DNA of 36,666 bases, taken from Anaerolineae bacterium (GTDB lineage: Bacteria; Chloroflexota; Anaerolineae; 4572-78; J111). This document shows, in pieces, positions 7,191 through 16,423 of the stretch. The notes beneath the pieces were generated by a model that saw only the letters and a list, made by a program, of their open reading frames with translations, had not been told where the DNA came from and ran no database searches. Where the stretch lies: assembly GCA_020433805.1 (NCBI GenBank), contig JAGRBZ010000030.1, positions 1 to 36,666 on the forward strand. The letters are read 5' to 3'. Made by a program: the position numbers and the translations under genes. Position 1 is the stretch's first letter, and every line of letters starts with the position of its first letter.

Positions 7191-9032
7191 ATGTTCAAAC
7201 CAAAGAAGATACGCGTGGCTATGGCGTCATGGGAGATTGGACGGGTAAGCAGCCGCTTAGGCGTTAAGGTTGGTGGGCTGGGTGCTATTATTGAGGAACT
7301 ACCGGCCGAATTAATCAAAGCCGCCGAGAAGCAAGGCATCCTCCTTGAAATTGAAATTCTCACTCCTTGTTTTGCCCACTACGATAAAAATCGCCTGACA
7401 AAATTAGATATTGATTTGCCGGTAACATTAGATGGAAGCACTTTTCCATTTGAAGTCTTTGAGCATGTTTTCCCCGACGGGCAAAAAGTCATCTATTTTT
7501 GGGATGAATGGCAGTTAAGTTGGACAAATTCATCGGCTATTTACCCCAGCGATCCGCAGATGGCGCTGAAGATGTATTCCACCGTAACCCAAGCCATGGC
7601 GTGTTATATTAAACAAAAGCAATTTAACACTGTTCATCTGCATGATTATCACGTTGGATTACTGCCTTTCTATTTAGGGGATGATTGTTTAAGGGATCTT
7701 CCCATCCATTTTACTATCCATAATGCAACTTATCAGGGTATTACGCCCTTAATGGGTGGTGGTTACAGCATGCTTGACGGTATCAATTTATCGGGCGAGA
7801 AGCTGTTCCATAAATATTTCGATTTCTTTGACAACCTCAATCTCATGAAAGCATGTATGCTCAAAGTTCACGAAAGTGGCGGCAAAATCACCACGGTGAG
7901 CGGTGATCTGCAGGGCAACTGGGGGTACGCTGCCGAGCTAAAACTTGGACACGAAGCGATTTGGCAAAAGGCTTACGCTCAAAAAGGCAGTCCTCCCGGC
8001 GAGGTATTTGTTCCCAACCGCCATTTGGATGTATTTGAAAAGCTGACAATCGCCGGCATTACCAATGGTTTAAGCAAACAAAACCGACCTGAAAATTTAC
8101 CAGAGCTTAAAGCCCGTAACCTACAAAAAATGCAAGCTCAACGTGAGCCGGAAGACCATTTATTCCGGCACCCGGCCACACAGCACGAAATGTTAGCCAA
8201 CGATCACAGTTTTGATGCCGATCACCTGCATATCAAAGCGGAATTGAAACGGCTTCTTCATTTAGAAGCCTTTGGCACAGAACCTATAGATGATCCCATT
8301 CTCATTACGGCGGTAGGCCGGCTGGTTGATCAGAAAAATCTTGGCCTGGTGGCGGATATTATTGAACGGACACTTATTCATGACGCCGGGACCAAGTTCA
8401 TTATTTTGGCATCGGCTCCGGACGGTGATGGGGCCGGACAGGCAACGGAGGCAGCTTTTTTCAATATAGCCGCGCTGTATCCTAATCGTGTATATTTCAA
8501 CAATGGCTTTAACGTGCCTCTTTCCAAACTCATTTTGGCCGGCGGAGATTTTACCCTTATCCCCTCACGCTTTGAACCATGCGGTTTGGTCGATTATGAA
8601 GCATCGTTGGTCGGTAACATTGTTATTGGGCGGGCCACCGGTGGCTTAACCAAGGTCAACCCATGTGCGTATTTGTACGAATGGCTCGATATTAGCGATA
8701 GATTTGGTGAAGCTCACGCTTTTTACACCCAAATTCAGGCAGCTGTCGATACCTATCGTTACGATCGTCCCCGGCACGAGTCCTTAATTCAAAAAGCTAT
8801 GGCTATCGATGCCAGTTGGGACAAATCGGCCGAGCAATATATTGATATGTATCGGTATGGGTTTCTCCATAAAAAGTGGATTGTGGCCCGTAAAAATGCC
8901 GTTCACCAGTTTATTGAAACCATTGATGACGACAAAACGTTATTTACCGATTTCTTCACACCAGGCTATAAAGAATATGGGGATAAGCTCGATTGGCAGC
9001 TAAAAGATGCGCTTGTCCACTTAGATGAGTAG
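7191..9032 (+). CDS. glgA: Glycogen/starch synthase-like glycosyltransferase (GT5), long form
   Basis: Probably transfers glucose from ADP- or UDP-glucose to the growing alpha-1,4-glucan. The 613-residue protein is longer than typical GlgA (about 480). N-terminal GT5 features are KVGGLGAI (26-33, equivalent of the KTGGL donor loop), LHDYH (150-154) and FTIHNATYQG (174-183). The C-terminal GT-B domain has LITAVGRLVDQKN (371-383) and the conserved PSRFEPCGL (458-466, predicted catalytic Glu462), followed by RATGGL (481-486). The extra length is a charged insertion at about 298-360 and a C-terminal extension of about 60 residues after the GT-B fold. An AAAGGA site precedes the ATG. A branching enzyme gene (glgB) lies at 21140-23056. 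Family is secure; exact donor and product are less so because this clade differs from the Escherichia coli enzyme. Confidence 0.82.
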   Translation: MFKPKKIRVAMASWEIGRVSSRLGVKVGGLGAIIEELPAELIKAAEKQGILLEIEILTPCFAHYDKNRLTKLDIDLPVTLDGSTFPFEVFEHVFPDGQKVIYFWDEWQLSWTNSSAIYPSDPQMALKMYSTVTQAMACYIKQKQFNTVHLHDYHVGLLPFYLGDDCLRDLPIHFTIHNATYQGITPLMGGGYSMLDGINLSGEKLFHKYFDFFDNLNLMKACMLKVHESGGKITTVSGDLQGNWGYAAELKLGHEAIWQKAYAQKGSPPGEVFVPNRHLDVFEKLTIAGITNGLSKQNRPENLPELKARNLQKMQAQREPEDHLFRHPATQHEMLANDHSFDADHLHIKAELKRLLHLEAFGTEPIDDPILITAVGRLVDQKNLGLVADIIERTLIHDAGTKFIILASAPDGDGAGQATEAAFFNIAALYPNRVYFNNGFNVPLSKLILAGGDFTLIPSRFEPCGLVDYEASLVGNIVIGRATGGLTKVNPCAYLYEWLDISDRFGEAHAFYTQIQAAVDTYRYDRPRHESLIQKAMAIDASWDKSAEQYIDMYRYGFLHKKWIVARKNAVHQFIETIDDDKTLFTDFFTPGYKEYGDKLDWQLKDALVHLDE

Positions 9033-9037
9033 CACCT

Positions 9038-9066
9038 TTGACTCTCTTGGGTACTTCACCTATAAT
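9038..9066 (+). promoter_or_regulatory. Strong sigma-70-like promoter of yvcK
   Basis: TTGACT (9038-9043), exactly 17 nt, TATAAT (9061-9066). Predicted start near 9073, giving about 29 nt of leader to the ATG at 9102. It sits in the 69-bp gap after the glycogen synthase stop, so yvcK can be transcribed independently. Confidence 0.75.
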
Positions 9067-9101
9067 TCAGGTGGTCAAGCTGATGCGTATCAGGTAAATC
9101 T

Positions 9102-10457
9102 ATGTTTGAGGGTCTTAAATCTGCCACTCGCCTACTTCATCCCGGTCTTGGTTTAAAGCGATGGTTTATCCCCCTTCTAACAGGATTGATCATCACCGGG
9201 CTCGGCATCGGCATTTTTCTCAGTGCGTTAGCAAACCAAACGACGGTTTCTTTTACACTTCAACCACTCTTTCAATACTGGCCGGGTTGGTACCCCGGTG
9301 CCGCACTCGCCCTTGTTGGATTGGGTTTGACAAGCTACAGTATCTATCGACTTAATAAATTATTACTCCAAGCCATTCTACCAAATAAACAAGCTACTGT
9401 TGGCTATGTCGCCGAACAAGTATATCGTCATCACAGGAGAAAAAGACGAGGACCAAAAGTCGTTGTCATCGGTGGAGGAACGGGGCTAAGCGTTTTATTA
9501 CGGGGCCTTAAACATCACACAGAGAACATCACGGCTATTGTCACGGTAGCCGATGACGGTGGGTCATCAGGTAAGCTGCGTCGAGAATTGGGGGTTTTGC
9601 CGCCGGGTGATTTTCGAAACTGTATTACTGCTTTGGCCGATGATGAAGCGTTAACTACCCAATTGTTTCACTACCGATTTCGAAGCGGTGGGCTTGAAGG
9701 GCACAGCTTTGGCAACATCTTTATTACGGCGATGGCCGAAGTTACCGGCTCATTTGAAAAAGCTCTGTATGAAAGCGGTCGCGTACTGAACATTGGCGGC
9801 ACCATTTTGCCCAGCACCTTAGAAAACGTTACTCTAATGGCTGAGGTAGATGAGGGGCCACAGACACGCAAGGTAGAAGGCGAAAGCGCTATTCCCGAGG
9901 CAAAATTGCCGATTGAGCGCGTCTATTTTGAGCCAAATACGGTTCGAGCCTTTCCGCCGGCGATTCAGGCTATTCTCAATGCAGATTTGATCTTAGCCGG
10001 CCCGGGTAGTCTGTACACCAGCGTTATTCCTAATTTGCTGGTCAGCGATATTGTTACAGCTATCCGTGCCAGTTCGGCTCCAAAAATTTATATCTGTAAT
10101 GTAGCCATGCAGCCTGGTGAAAGCGATAACTATTCTTTGGCTGACCACGTGCGGGCGATAGAAGATCATACGTATATCATCGATATTGCTCATGAAAATG
10201 GGTCTGAGCAAAATTTTTATACGGCCCAGCGAACAAAAAAACCGCTCTTTAACTATGTACTGGCTAATAACAATCAACAAAAACCTATTCCAAATAATAT
10301 GAGCCATTTGAAATATGTGCCATTCACCAATTTTGACATTAATGGATATCAGGTGATTGGTGCTGACGTAATCGATGAACAACATCCTTGGCGGCACGAC
10401 GCTACAAAACTTGCCGGTGCCGTTATGGATTGGTACAAGAATCTAAATGATTCGTAA
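9102..10457 (+). CDS. yvcK: YvcK/CofD-like gluconeogenesis factor with N-terminal membrane anchor
   Basis: YvcK proteins are UDP-sugar-binding regulators needed for growth on gluconeogenic carbon sources and for normal cell shape and peptidoglycan synthesis in Bacillus and mycobacteria. This 451-residue protein has two hydrophobic segments (about 22-44 and 64-84), then a basic stretch HRRKRRGPK. The CofD-like domain begins at VVVIGGGTGLSVLLRGLK (about 120-137), followed by VTVADDGGSSGKLRREL, LPPGDFRNCI and GHSFGNIF, all family hallmarks. Bacillus YvcK lacks the membrane part, so the protein here is likely membrane-tethered with a cytoplasmic catalytic-like domain. It lies between glycogen synthase and gap, which fits a link to central carbon flux. 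It has its own promoter. Confidence 0.9.
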   Translation: MFEGLKSATRLLHPGLGLKRWFIPLLTGLIITGLGIGIFLSALANQTTVSFTLQPLFQYWPGWYPGAALALVGLGLTSYSIYRLNKLLLQAILPNKQATVGYVAEQVYRHHRRKRRGPKVVVIGGGTGLSVLLRGLKHHTENITAIVTVADDGGSSGKLRRELGVLPPGDFRNCITALADDEALTTQLFHYRFRSGGLEGHSFGNIFITAMAEVTGSFEKALYESGRVLNIGGTILPSTLENVTLMAEVDEGPQTRKVEGESAIPEAKLPIERVYFEPNTVRAFPPAIQAILNADLILAGPGSLYTSVIPNLLVSDIVTAIRASSAPKIYICNVAMQPGESDNYSLADHVRAIEDHTYIIDIAHENGSEQNFYTAQRTKKPLFNYVLANNNQQKPIPNNMSHLKYVPFTNFDINGYQVIGADVIDEQHPWRHDATKLAGAVMDWYKNLNDS

Positions 10458-10482
10458 TTGTTCTCAGCTTTACCTTCAACGT

Positions 10483-10504
10483 TATATAACAAAATTGTTA
10501 TATA
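10483..10504. promoter_or_regulatory. 22-bp inverted repeat in the gap leader region
   Basis: TATATAACAA-AA-TTGTTATATA is a perfect dyad with 10-bp arms between yvcK and gap, about 55 bp before the gap ATG. It may be an operator for a dimeric regulator of gap, in the sense that glycolytic gap genes are often repressor-controlled. It could also be a weak AU-rich hairpin ending the yvcK transcript, but no T-tract follows. A convincing promoter here could not be fixed. Confidence 0.4.
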
Positions 10505-10556
10505 GTTAACAAATTTTTTAATCAATATTAACCTTAGAGATGGAGGAACATTAATT

Positions 10557-11570
10557 ATGACTACACGAGTCGGTATTAACGGATTTGGACGCATTGGGCG
10601 TCAGGTATTTAAGGCTATTCGAGATACTTATGGCGATAGCCTTGAAATTGTAGCCGTTAATGACATCGGTGATGTGCCAACCATGGCTCACCTACTCAAG
10701 TATGACTCAAATTATGGTAAATTTGATGGAACCGTAGAAGTGACGGATGAAGGTCTCAGCGTTGATGGAAAACCCCTCAAAGTGCTGGCCGAACGTGATC
10801 CTAGCAACTTGCCCTGGGGCGATCTGGGCGTAGATATTGTCGTTGAAAGTACCGGTTTGTTCAGAACCGGTGAAAAAGCCGGTCTGCATATTAAAGCTGG
10901 TGCCAAGAAGGTTATTATCAGCGCTCCGGCCAAAGGCGAAGATTTAACGGTTGTATTGGGCGTTAACGATGATCAGTATGATCCGGAAAAACATCACATT
11001 GTATCCAACGCCTCTTGTACTACAAACTGCTTAGCTCCGGCGGCAAAAGTAGTAAATGACAGCTTTGGCATTGTAAAAGGGCTGATGACCACCATCCATG
11101 CCTACACCAACGACCAGAAAATTTTAGACCTGCCTCATAGCGACCTGCGCCGGGCACGTGCGGCTGCAATGAGCATCATTCCGACCACAACGGGTGCGGC
11201 TAAAGCGGTTGCTCTTGTTATTCCTGATCTTAAAGGCAAATTCGATGGCTACGCGCTGCGCGTTCCAACCTCAACCGTTTCGGTCGTTGATTTCACCTGC
11301 ATCGTAGAAAAAGATACCTCCACCGAAGAGTTGAAAGCAGCCTTGAAAGAAGGGGCTACCAATGGCCCTATGAAAAACGTTATGGACTACGTTGAAGAAC
11401 CATTAGTCTCTATTGACTTCAAAGGCAACCCGGCCTCTAGCTCGGTCGATGCTGAATTCTGCCAGGCTATCGGCGGTAACCTTGTTAAAGTTGTCACCTG
11501 GTACGATAATGAGTGGGGCTATTCCTGCCGCACAGCTGACTTAGCCGACATTATGGCTAAAAGCCTTTAA
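10557..11570 (+). CDS. gap: Type I glyceraldehyde-3-phosphate dehydrogenase
   Basis: Interconverts glyceraldehyde 3-phosphate and 1,3-bisphosphoglycerate in glycolysis and gluconeogenesis; a cytosolic tetramer. The 337-residue length is standard. The NAD-binding fold starts at [17 protein letters not shown] (5-21), with VNDIGD at 35-40. The catalytic motif is SNASCTTNC with Cys154, and the general base is His181 in [28 protein letters not shown] and WYDNEWGYS are also in place. The ATG is preceded by GGAGG with a spacing of about 10 nt. It stands alone between yvcK and the rho leader and is followed by a long hairpin. Confidence 0.97.
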   Translation: MTTRVGINGFGRIGRQVFKAIRDTYGDSLEIVAVNDIGDVPTMAHLLKYDSNYGKFDGTVEVTDEGLSVDGKPLKVLAERDPSNLPWGDLGVDIVVESTGLFRTGEKAGLHIKAGAKKVIISAPAKGEDLTVVLGVNDDQYDPEKHHIVSNASCTTNCLAPAAKVVNDSFGIVKGLMTTIHAYTNDQKILDLPHSDLRRARAAAMSIIPTTTGAAKAVALVIPDLKGKFDGYALRVPTSTVSVVDFTCIVEKDTSTEELKAALKEGATNGPMKNVMDYVEEPLVSIDFKGNPASSSVDAEFCQAIGGNLVKVVTWYDNEWGYSCRTADLADIMAKSL

Positions 11571-11597
11571 TAAACGTCGTTAGCTTACTAATCCTTA

Positions 11598-11632
11598 TCT
11601 TTAAGAGAGGCTAAATTAGCCTCTCTTAAAGA
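11598..11632 (+). terminator. Long perfect hairpin after gap
   Basis: TCTTTAAGAGAGGCTAA and TTAGCCTCTCTTAAAGA flank a single A, giving a 16-bp stem with a 3-nt loop 27 bp after the gap stop. No T-run follows, so it may end transcription poorly or instead protect the gap mRNA 3' end. The symmetry also makes it usable from either strand. Confidence 0.6.
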
Positions 11633-12293
11633 CGGATTGTATCTAAGCCTTAGCGGGTTGTTCTATCTGTATCTAAAAGGTCAAAGAATTTGTTAAGGCT
11701 TAGATATGATCATCACTTAGAGCCACAATCTCAAATGATCGTAGCTAATTGACGTCTAACACAATTGCTGCTATAATTCAGAATTAAAGTGTTCAGCACG
11801 TAAATTAGCTCCACGTGCCCTTGCGTACGCTGACTATTGTTCCTCAACGCAAAACTTGATCTCTCTGAAAAGAATTTGAAATTATAAAATAAACTTAACG
11901 GCGTCCCCTAAGTTACCCTACATTGGGCTTAGAGTAAACCCTTCAACAAAACCAAAGGTGAACATACAGAAAAATTGCTCATACGGCTTTATTGTGAGCC
12001 TCTTGTAAAGCTATTGCTGAGCTTATCTAATAATGAGTTCACGCAATTAACCTCAATTGCTTATGAGAATCAAAAATAACTCGCTAAGACTCCTCAATAG
12101 CGGTTCACGACTTTGATAGATGACCAAAAATTGTTCTTACGAACTATCGGTGGATTAACCCGACAAAATCTCAACTCATAAATATAAAACCAGACTGATT
12201 TAAAATGCATATACGACATACAGTTCTTATAGGCGAGCCACTAAAGTCGCATCTCCTATGTGAATTGTTCATGTGTTTTTGGGAGATTTAATT
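11633..12293 (+). other. Non-coding region holding the long rho leader
   Basis: About 660 bp with no credible gene on either strand. It contains the promoter at 11749-11777 and, downstream of it, roughly 500 nt of predicted rho 5' untranslated RNA. Only tiny frames occur in it, for example a 17-codon ATG frame at 12063-12116 and a 16-codon GTG frame near 11958, neither with a clear ribosome-binding site. A small hairpin (AAGCT...AGCTT near 12007-12025) is visible. Confidence 0.6.
11749..11777 (+). promoter_or_regulatory. Strong sigma-70-like promoter of rho
   Basis: TTGACG (11749-11754), exactly 17 nt, TATAAT (11772-11777). The next gene downstream in this direction is rho, whose ATG is at 12294, so the predicted transcript start near 11784 leaves a leader of about 510 nt. 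Confidence 0.7.
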
Positions 12294-13547
12294 ATGAACA
12301 TGGCAGAACTTGATGCCAAAACACTCGATGATCTACGTGTACTAGCAAAAGACTCTGAAATTTCCGGTTACAGCAAGCTCAAAAAAGGAGATTTAATTCT
12401 CAGAATTCTAAAACACCGGGCCGAAGCACAAGGATATATTTTCGGCGGCGGCGTTTTAGAGATCATTTCCGACGGAATCGGCTTTTTACGCTCCGTTGAT
12501 CTCCTACCCGGACCAGACGACATTTATGTCTCACAGAGCCAAATTCGGCGTTTTGGCTTGCGGACCGGTGATATGGTTATTGGGCAAGTTCGTCCTCCCA
12601 AAGAAACCGAAAAATATTACGGTCTTCTGCGGGTTGAAGCCGTCAACGGGCTTGATCCTGAGTCGGCGAAGAAGCGCCCTGTTTTCGAGCGTATGACGCC
12701 TATCTTCCCCAGAGAGCGCCTTAAACTTGAAACAAAGCGCGATGTTCTCTCGACCCGACTGCTCGATATTCTCGCTCCTATCGGTCGCGGGCAACGGGGT
12801 CTTATTGTATCACCTCCCAAAGCCGGTAAAACAACTATCCTCAAGCAAATTGCTAACGGCATTAGCAAAAACTATGAAGATGTACATATGATGGTTGTGC
12901 TTATCGGTGAACGCCCCGAAGAGGTGACGGATATGGACCGTTCTGTAGATGCCGAAGTTATGGCCGCTACATTTGATGATCCTGAGTCGGATCAGACCCG
13001 GGTGGCTGAAATGGCCCTGGCAAAAGCCAAGCGATTGGTTGAAGGCGGTCGTGATGTTGTCGTTCTTATGGACTCGCTTACCCGGCTGGCGCGAGCATAC
13101 AACTTAGTGGTGCCACCCAGTGGTCGAACGCTCTCCGGTGGTATCGACCCTGCTGCACTCTACCCGCCGAAGCGATTTTTTGGAGCCGCTCGAAATCTTG
13201 AAGAAAGCGGCAGTTTAACCATCATCGCGACGTGTTTGGTTGATACCGGCAGCCGAATGGACGACGTCATTTATGAGGAGTTCAAAGGAACCGGCAATAT
13301 GGAAATGCACCTCAGCCGTAAACTGTCTGAACGCCGCTTCTTCCCGGCTATTGATATCGAACGCTCCAGCACCCGCCGTGAGGATCTGCTGCTTGATCCG
13401 GATGAACTTTCTAAGGTTTGGACGTTACGCAGAATGATTACCGCTGTCGGCGGCGGATCTGAAGCTACAGAAATGATTCTGGAGCGTCTGCCTAAGACGG
13501 ACAACAATGTCGAATTTTTAGCAACCCTGCACAAAGAAATTTATTGA
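12294..13547 (+). CDS. rho: Transcription termination factor Rho
   Basis: Hexameric RNA-dependent ATPase/helicase that ends transcription. The start is set at the ATG at 12294 because GGGAG lies 8 nt upstream; a GTG 21 bp earlier lacks a site. The 417-residue protein has the Rho N-terminal helical domain ([15 protein letters not shown] to about 40) and the RNA-binding cold-shock-like domain (about 48-120, [21 protein letters not shown]). The RecA-type ATPase follows, with Walker A SPPKAGKT (173-180), Walker B VVVLMD (255-260) and the Q/R-loop region after it. There is no long N-terminal insertion of the kind seen in actinobacterial Rho. It is monocistronic: a long leader precedes it and an intrinsic terminator follows. 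Confidence 0.97.
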   Translation: MNMAELDAKTLDDLRVLAKDSEISGYSKLKKGDLILRILKHRAEAQGYIFGGGVLEIISDGIGFLRSVDLLPGPDDIYVSQSQIRRFGLRTGDMVIGQVRPPKETEKYYGLLRVEAVNGLDPESAKKRPVFERMTPIFPRERLKLETKRDVLSTRLLDILAPIGRGQRGLIVSPPKAGKTTILKQIANGISKNYEDVHMMVVLIGERPEEVTDMDRSVDAEVMAATFDDPESDQTRVAEMALAKAKRLVEGGRDVVVLMDSLTRLARAYNLVVPPSGRTLSGGIDPAALYPPKRFFGAARNLEESGSLTIIATCLVDTGSRMDDVIYEEFKGTGNMEMHLSRKLSERRFFPAIDIERSSTRREDLLLDPDELSKVWTLRRMITAVGGGSEATEMILERLPKTDNNVEFLATLHKEIY

Positions 13548-13600
13548 TCTGCGCTTCGATTTTTCATTAAAATACGACTTTTAGCCAATTTGACACTTTT

Positions 13601-13632
13601 AAAGTGGTCAGCTATCATGCTGACCACTTTTT
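13601..13632 (+). terminator. Intrinsic terminator of rho
   Basis: AAAGTGGTCAGC (13601-13612), loop TATCAT, GCTGACCACTTT (13619-13630), then TT: a perfect 12-bp stem whose distal arm ends in a T-run, 53 bp after the rho stop. Confidence 0.85.
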
Positions 13633-13711
13633 GCGTATGGCAGTATTTGCTACGTGATAGAGCCTAAGCATAATGGCTTAGAAACTTAACCGCAGTCAGA
13701 CGATAAATACG

Positions 13712-14908
13712 ATGCAATCATCATTTACGAAAAAGCCACCAGGTACTCTTAAAGAAGGAGTACCGCCTATTCATGAATATAGTGCATCTGAAAATGCTGA
13801 AGGAATAGGCTTACCGGCTATTTCACATCTGGGGTCAACCATTTCAAATACGATAAAATCTTTCTCCAAAAACGAAGCATTAACCAGTCGTACCGTTACC
13901 CACGTAACTATGGCATTAATCGCGCTTTTGGCTATTGGACTAAGCCGCATTCCCGTATCTTGGGGTGGCAATATCACAGCCATTCACCCGCTTAGACAAT
14001 CGGCAAATGAAGCGGTTCCCGTAGCGGAATCGGAAACGAATAGTGCTCCTCTTATTTTGTCAGGCCAACTTATTAATAATCAAGATGGCGTTCTATTCCG
14101 AGCGGCTGTTCCGCGAACGATTATTCCTGATCGCTCTGTTTTTACGGAAGAAGCCTCCGATGAAATTAGAACATACACGGTAGAGGGGGGCGATACGATT
14201 TCCGGTATCGCCTATAAATTTGGATTAAGCCCGGAGACAATAGTTTGGGCCAATAAAGATTTAGAAGATAACCCCGATTGGCTATCGATTGGGCAAACCT
14301 TAACGATCTTACCGGTCAATGGGGTTTACCACCAGGTTGGCGGATCCGACACCATCGAGGGAATTGCCGGAACGTATAAAACAGAAGCACAAGCGATTAT
14401 CGATCATCCGGCCAATGCGCTTGATCCGGAAACCCCCCTTATCCAACCCGGACAATGGTTGGTGGTACCGGGTGGCAGCAAACCATTTGTGCCGCGCACC
14501 GTTACGGCTTACAGTTTTACCGGAGATGTGCCATCTGACGCCATTGTAGGAACGGGGTTCTTTAGCTGGCCGTCAAGTGGGTCGCTCTCTCAAGGCTTTT
14601 TCAATTACCATCCGGCTATTGATATCGCCGCTTACATTGGCGCTCCGGTGCTGGCCGCCGACTCGGGACACGTTATTGTATCGGGTTGGGATAATATGTA
14701 TGGTTATCACATTGTTATTGACCACAGCAATGGGTATCAAACGTTATATGCCCATCTCAACGCTTACTACGTTGAAGCAGGCACCAACGTGGTCAAAGGT
14801 GAACAAATTGGGGAGATGGGCAATACCGGTAACTCAACCGGTCCCCACCTTCATTTCGAAATTAGGCAAGGCACGCTTCAGAAAAACCCCAGTGGTTTTC
14901 TTCCCTAA
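13712..14908 (+). CDS. Membrane-anchored LysM/M23 metallopeptidase
   Basis: Probable cell-wall endopeptidase cutting peptidoglycan cross-links, acting outside the membrane. It has 398 residues with a single membrane segment at about 64-79, so a type II topology with a cytoplasmic tail of about 60 residues is likely. Two LysM-like domains follow: RTYTVEGGDTISGIAYKFGL (about 153-203) and a more divergent one (about 206-255). The M23 (LytM/lysostaphin) domain at about 280-390 carries the zinc motif HPAID (His300, Asp304), YAHL (His348) and GPHLHFEI (His379, His381), so the catalytic set is complete and activity is expected. No clear ribosome-binding site precedes the ATG; the frame supports no better start. 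It is followed by a bidirectional terminator. Its substrate bond is not determinable. Confidence 0.9.
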   Translation: MQSSFTKKPPGTLKEGVPPIHEYSASENAEGIGLPAISHLGSTISNTIKSFSKNEALTSRTVTHVTMALIALLAIGLSRIPVSWGGNITAIHPLRQSANEAVPVAESETNSAPLILSGQLINNQDGVLFRAAVPRTIIPDRSVFTEEASDEIRTYTVEGGDTISGIAYKFGLSPETIVWANKDLEDNPDWLSIGQTLTILPVNGVYHQVGGSDTIEGIAGTYKTEAQAIIDHPANALDPETPLIQPGQWLVVPGGSKPFVPRTVTAYSFTGDVPSDAIVGTGFFSWPSSGSLSQGFFNYHPAIDIAAYIGAPVLAADSGHVIVSGWDNMYGYHIVIDHSNGYQTLYAHLNAYYVEAGTNVVKGEQIGEMGNTGNSTGPHLHFEIRQGTLQKNPSGFLP

Positions 14909-14912
14909 ATTC

Positions 14913-14948
14913 AAAAAAAAGCCGCTTTTGTTTAAGCGGCTTTTTTTA
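14913..14948. terminator. Bidirectional intrinsic terminator between convergent genes
   Basis: An A-tract, GCCGCTT, a short TTGT loop, AAGCGGC and a T-tract lie between the M23 peptidase stop (14908) and the phosphohexomutase stop (14951). The A- and T-runs on both sides allow it to work for both transcripts. Confidence 0.88.
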
Positions 14949-14950
14949 TT

Positions 14951-16384
14951 TTACACAACTTCAGCAAGTTCTCGCGCTTTTGCCAGCATGGCATCTACAG
15001 CCTGCTTGTCTCCAGCCTCAGCATAGAGTCTAAGTACCGGCTCGGTGCCGGATGGTCGAATAAGTAGCCAGCTATCGTCTGCCATATGGTATTTCACACC
15101 ATCATACGAGTCTACCTTTACAACAGCTTCACCGGCTATCTTTTGCGGCGCGTTATCAACCAATTTTTTAACCATCTTCTTTTTTTCTATAAATGATGTA
15201 AGACGAATATCATCCCGTTGATAGCAAGTTGGCCCAAAATTCTTTTGCAGATCGGCTATTAACTCTGAAAGCGGAGCACCCGCTTCGGCAACGATCTCCA
15301 TCAGCAGCAAGCCCATCAAAATACCATCCCCTTCGGGAATATGGCCTTTAATGCTGATGCTGCCCGATTCTTCGCCCCCCAGCAAAATATTATCGTTTAT
15401 CATTAAATCGGCGATAACATCAAAGCCTACGGGCGTTTCATACAGTTCCAGATTATACTTTTTAGCCATTCGATTGAGCATTAAAGTACTGCTAATCGTT
15501 TTAGCAATCGCGCCGGTCATCTGGCGACGCTCAACCAAATAGCGTACAGCCAGAGCCATAATGGTATGGGGATTAACAAAGTTGCCTTGATCATCTACGG
15601 CCCCAATTCGGTCGGCATCGCCATCTGTAGCGATGCCAAGATGAGCATTTTCGTTTTGAACCGTGGCGATCAGTGCTTTAAGGTTCTTAGCGAGCGGCTC
15701 AGGATGAACGCCACCAAATCCGGGATGAAGATCACTGTGTAACTCATGAATTTTTGTGCGCGTACGAGATACGACCTCTCCAAAAACGCCGCGCCCCGAA
15801 CCATACATCGAGTCAACTACAACTGAAAGTTCCCCGTTGGATATAATATCCATATTGATCAGATTGGTAGTTAAGTGCTCATAATAAGGCCAAGCCGGGT
15901 CAAACTTCTCGATCAGGCCGTGATCACGTGCTTTCTCGAAATCCATCAAATTTGCACCAATGCGCTCATGAATACCTGAAAGTTTGCGTTCAATAGCCGC
16001 AATCTGTAATTTCGAGGCAGCACCACCATAGGACGCTTTTACCTTCAAGCCGTTGTAGCGGGGCGGATTGTGACTGGCCGTAATCATAATACCACCCGCA
16101 GCTTGTTTGTGAACAATGTTGTAACTGATAGCCGGTGTCGGCGCATCGGCTCTAGCTAAATAGGCTTTGATACCGTTGGCCGCCATAACCCTGGCAACTT
16201 CAGCCGCGAAGCGATCTGAAAGAAAGCGGGTATCAAAACCAATTACAATACTGAGATCCGGTTCAGAGCGATGAGCCTCTAGTAGATAATCAGCTACCGC
16301 TTGACTAACAATTCTAAGATTTTCGAAGGTAAACGTTTCGGCAATAATTGCCCGCCAACCATCCGTACCAAATTTAATGGTCAT
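14951..16384 (-). CDS. Phosphoglucomutase/phosphomannomutase (alpha-D-phosphohexomutase)
   Basis: Interconverts hexose 6- and 1-phosphates, supplying glucose-1-P or mannose-1-P for nucleotide sugars and glycogen. The 477-residue protein shows all four domain signatures: TASHNPP (102-108, phosphoserine Ser104), metal loop DGDADR (254-259), sugar-binding GEESGS (337-342) and phosphate-binding RPSGTEP (443-449). A GGAG lies 11 nt before the ATG. It is the last gene of the minus-strand operon that starts at 20421, 39 bp after the glycosyltransferase stop, and is followed by the bidirectional terminator. The sugar preference (Glc, Man, GlcN) cannot be read from the motifs; GlmM is less likely given the GEESGS loop. 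Confidence 0.92.
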   Translation of the reverse strand: MTIKFGTDGWRAIIAETFTFENLRIVSQAVADYLLEAHRSEPDLSIVIGFDTRFLSDRFAAEVARVMAANGIKAYLARADAPTPAISYNIVHKQAAGGIMITASHNPPRYNGLKVKASYGGAASKLQIAAIERKLSGIHERIGANLMDFEKARDHGLIEKFDPAWPYYEHLTTNLINMDIISNGELSVVVDSMYGSGRGVFGEVVSRTRTKIHELHSDLHPGFGGVHPEPLAKNLKALIATVQNENAHLGIATDGDADRIGAVDDQGNFVNPHTIMALAVRYLVERRQMTGAIAKTISSTLMLNRMAKKYNLELYETPVGFDVIADLMINDNILLGGEESGSISIKGHIPEGDGILMGLLLMEIVAEAGAPLSELIADLQKNFGPTCYQRDDIRLTSFIEKKKMVKKLVDNAPQKIAGEAVVKVDSYDGVKYHMADDSWLLIRPSGTEPVLRLYAEAGDKQAVDAMLAKARELAEVV

Positions 16385-16423
16385 TTTTACTTATCTCCGG
16401 TTTTTTTATGTGTGGAATATTAT

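Noticed and set aside
9993..10397. 134-codon minus-strand frame inside yvcK
   Set aside because: Antisense shadow of a conserved gene; composition and lack of start signals argue against it.
12063..12116. 17-codon ATG frame in the rho leader as a leader peptide
   Set aside because: No ribosome-binding site, no regulatory codon run, and no terminator or pause structure visibly paired with it.
12273..12293. GTG at 12273 as the rho start
   Set aside because: GGGAG is positioned for the ATG at 12294, and the upstream extension MFLGDLI reads through that ribosome-binding site.
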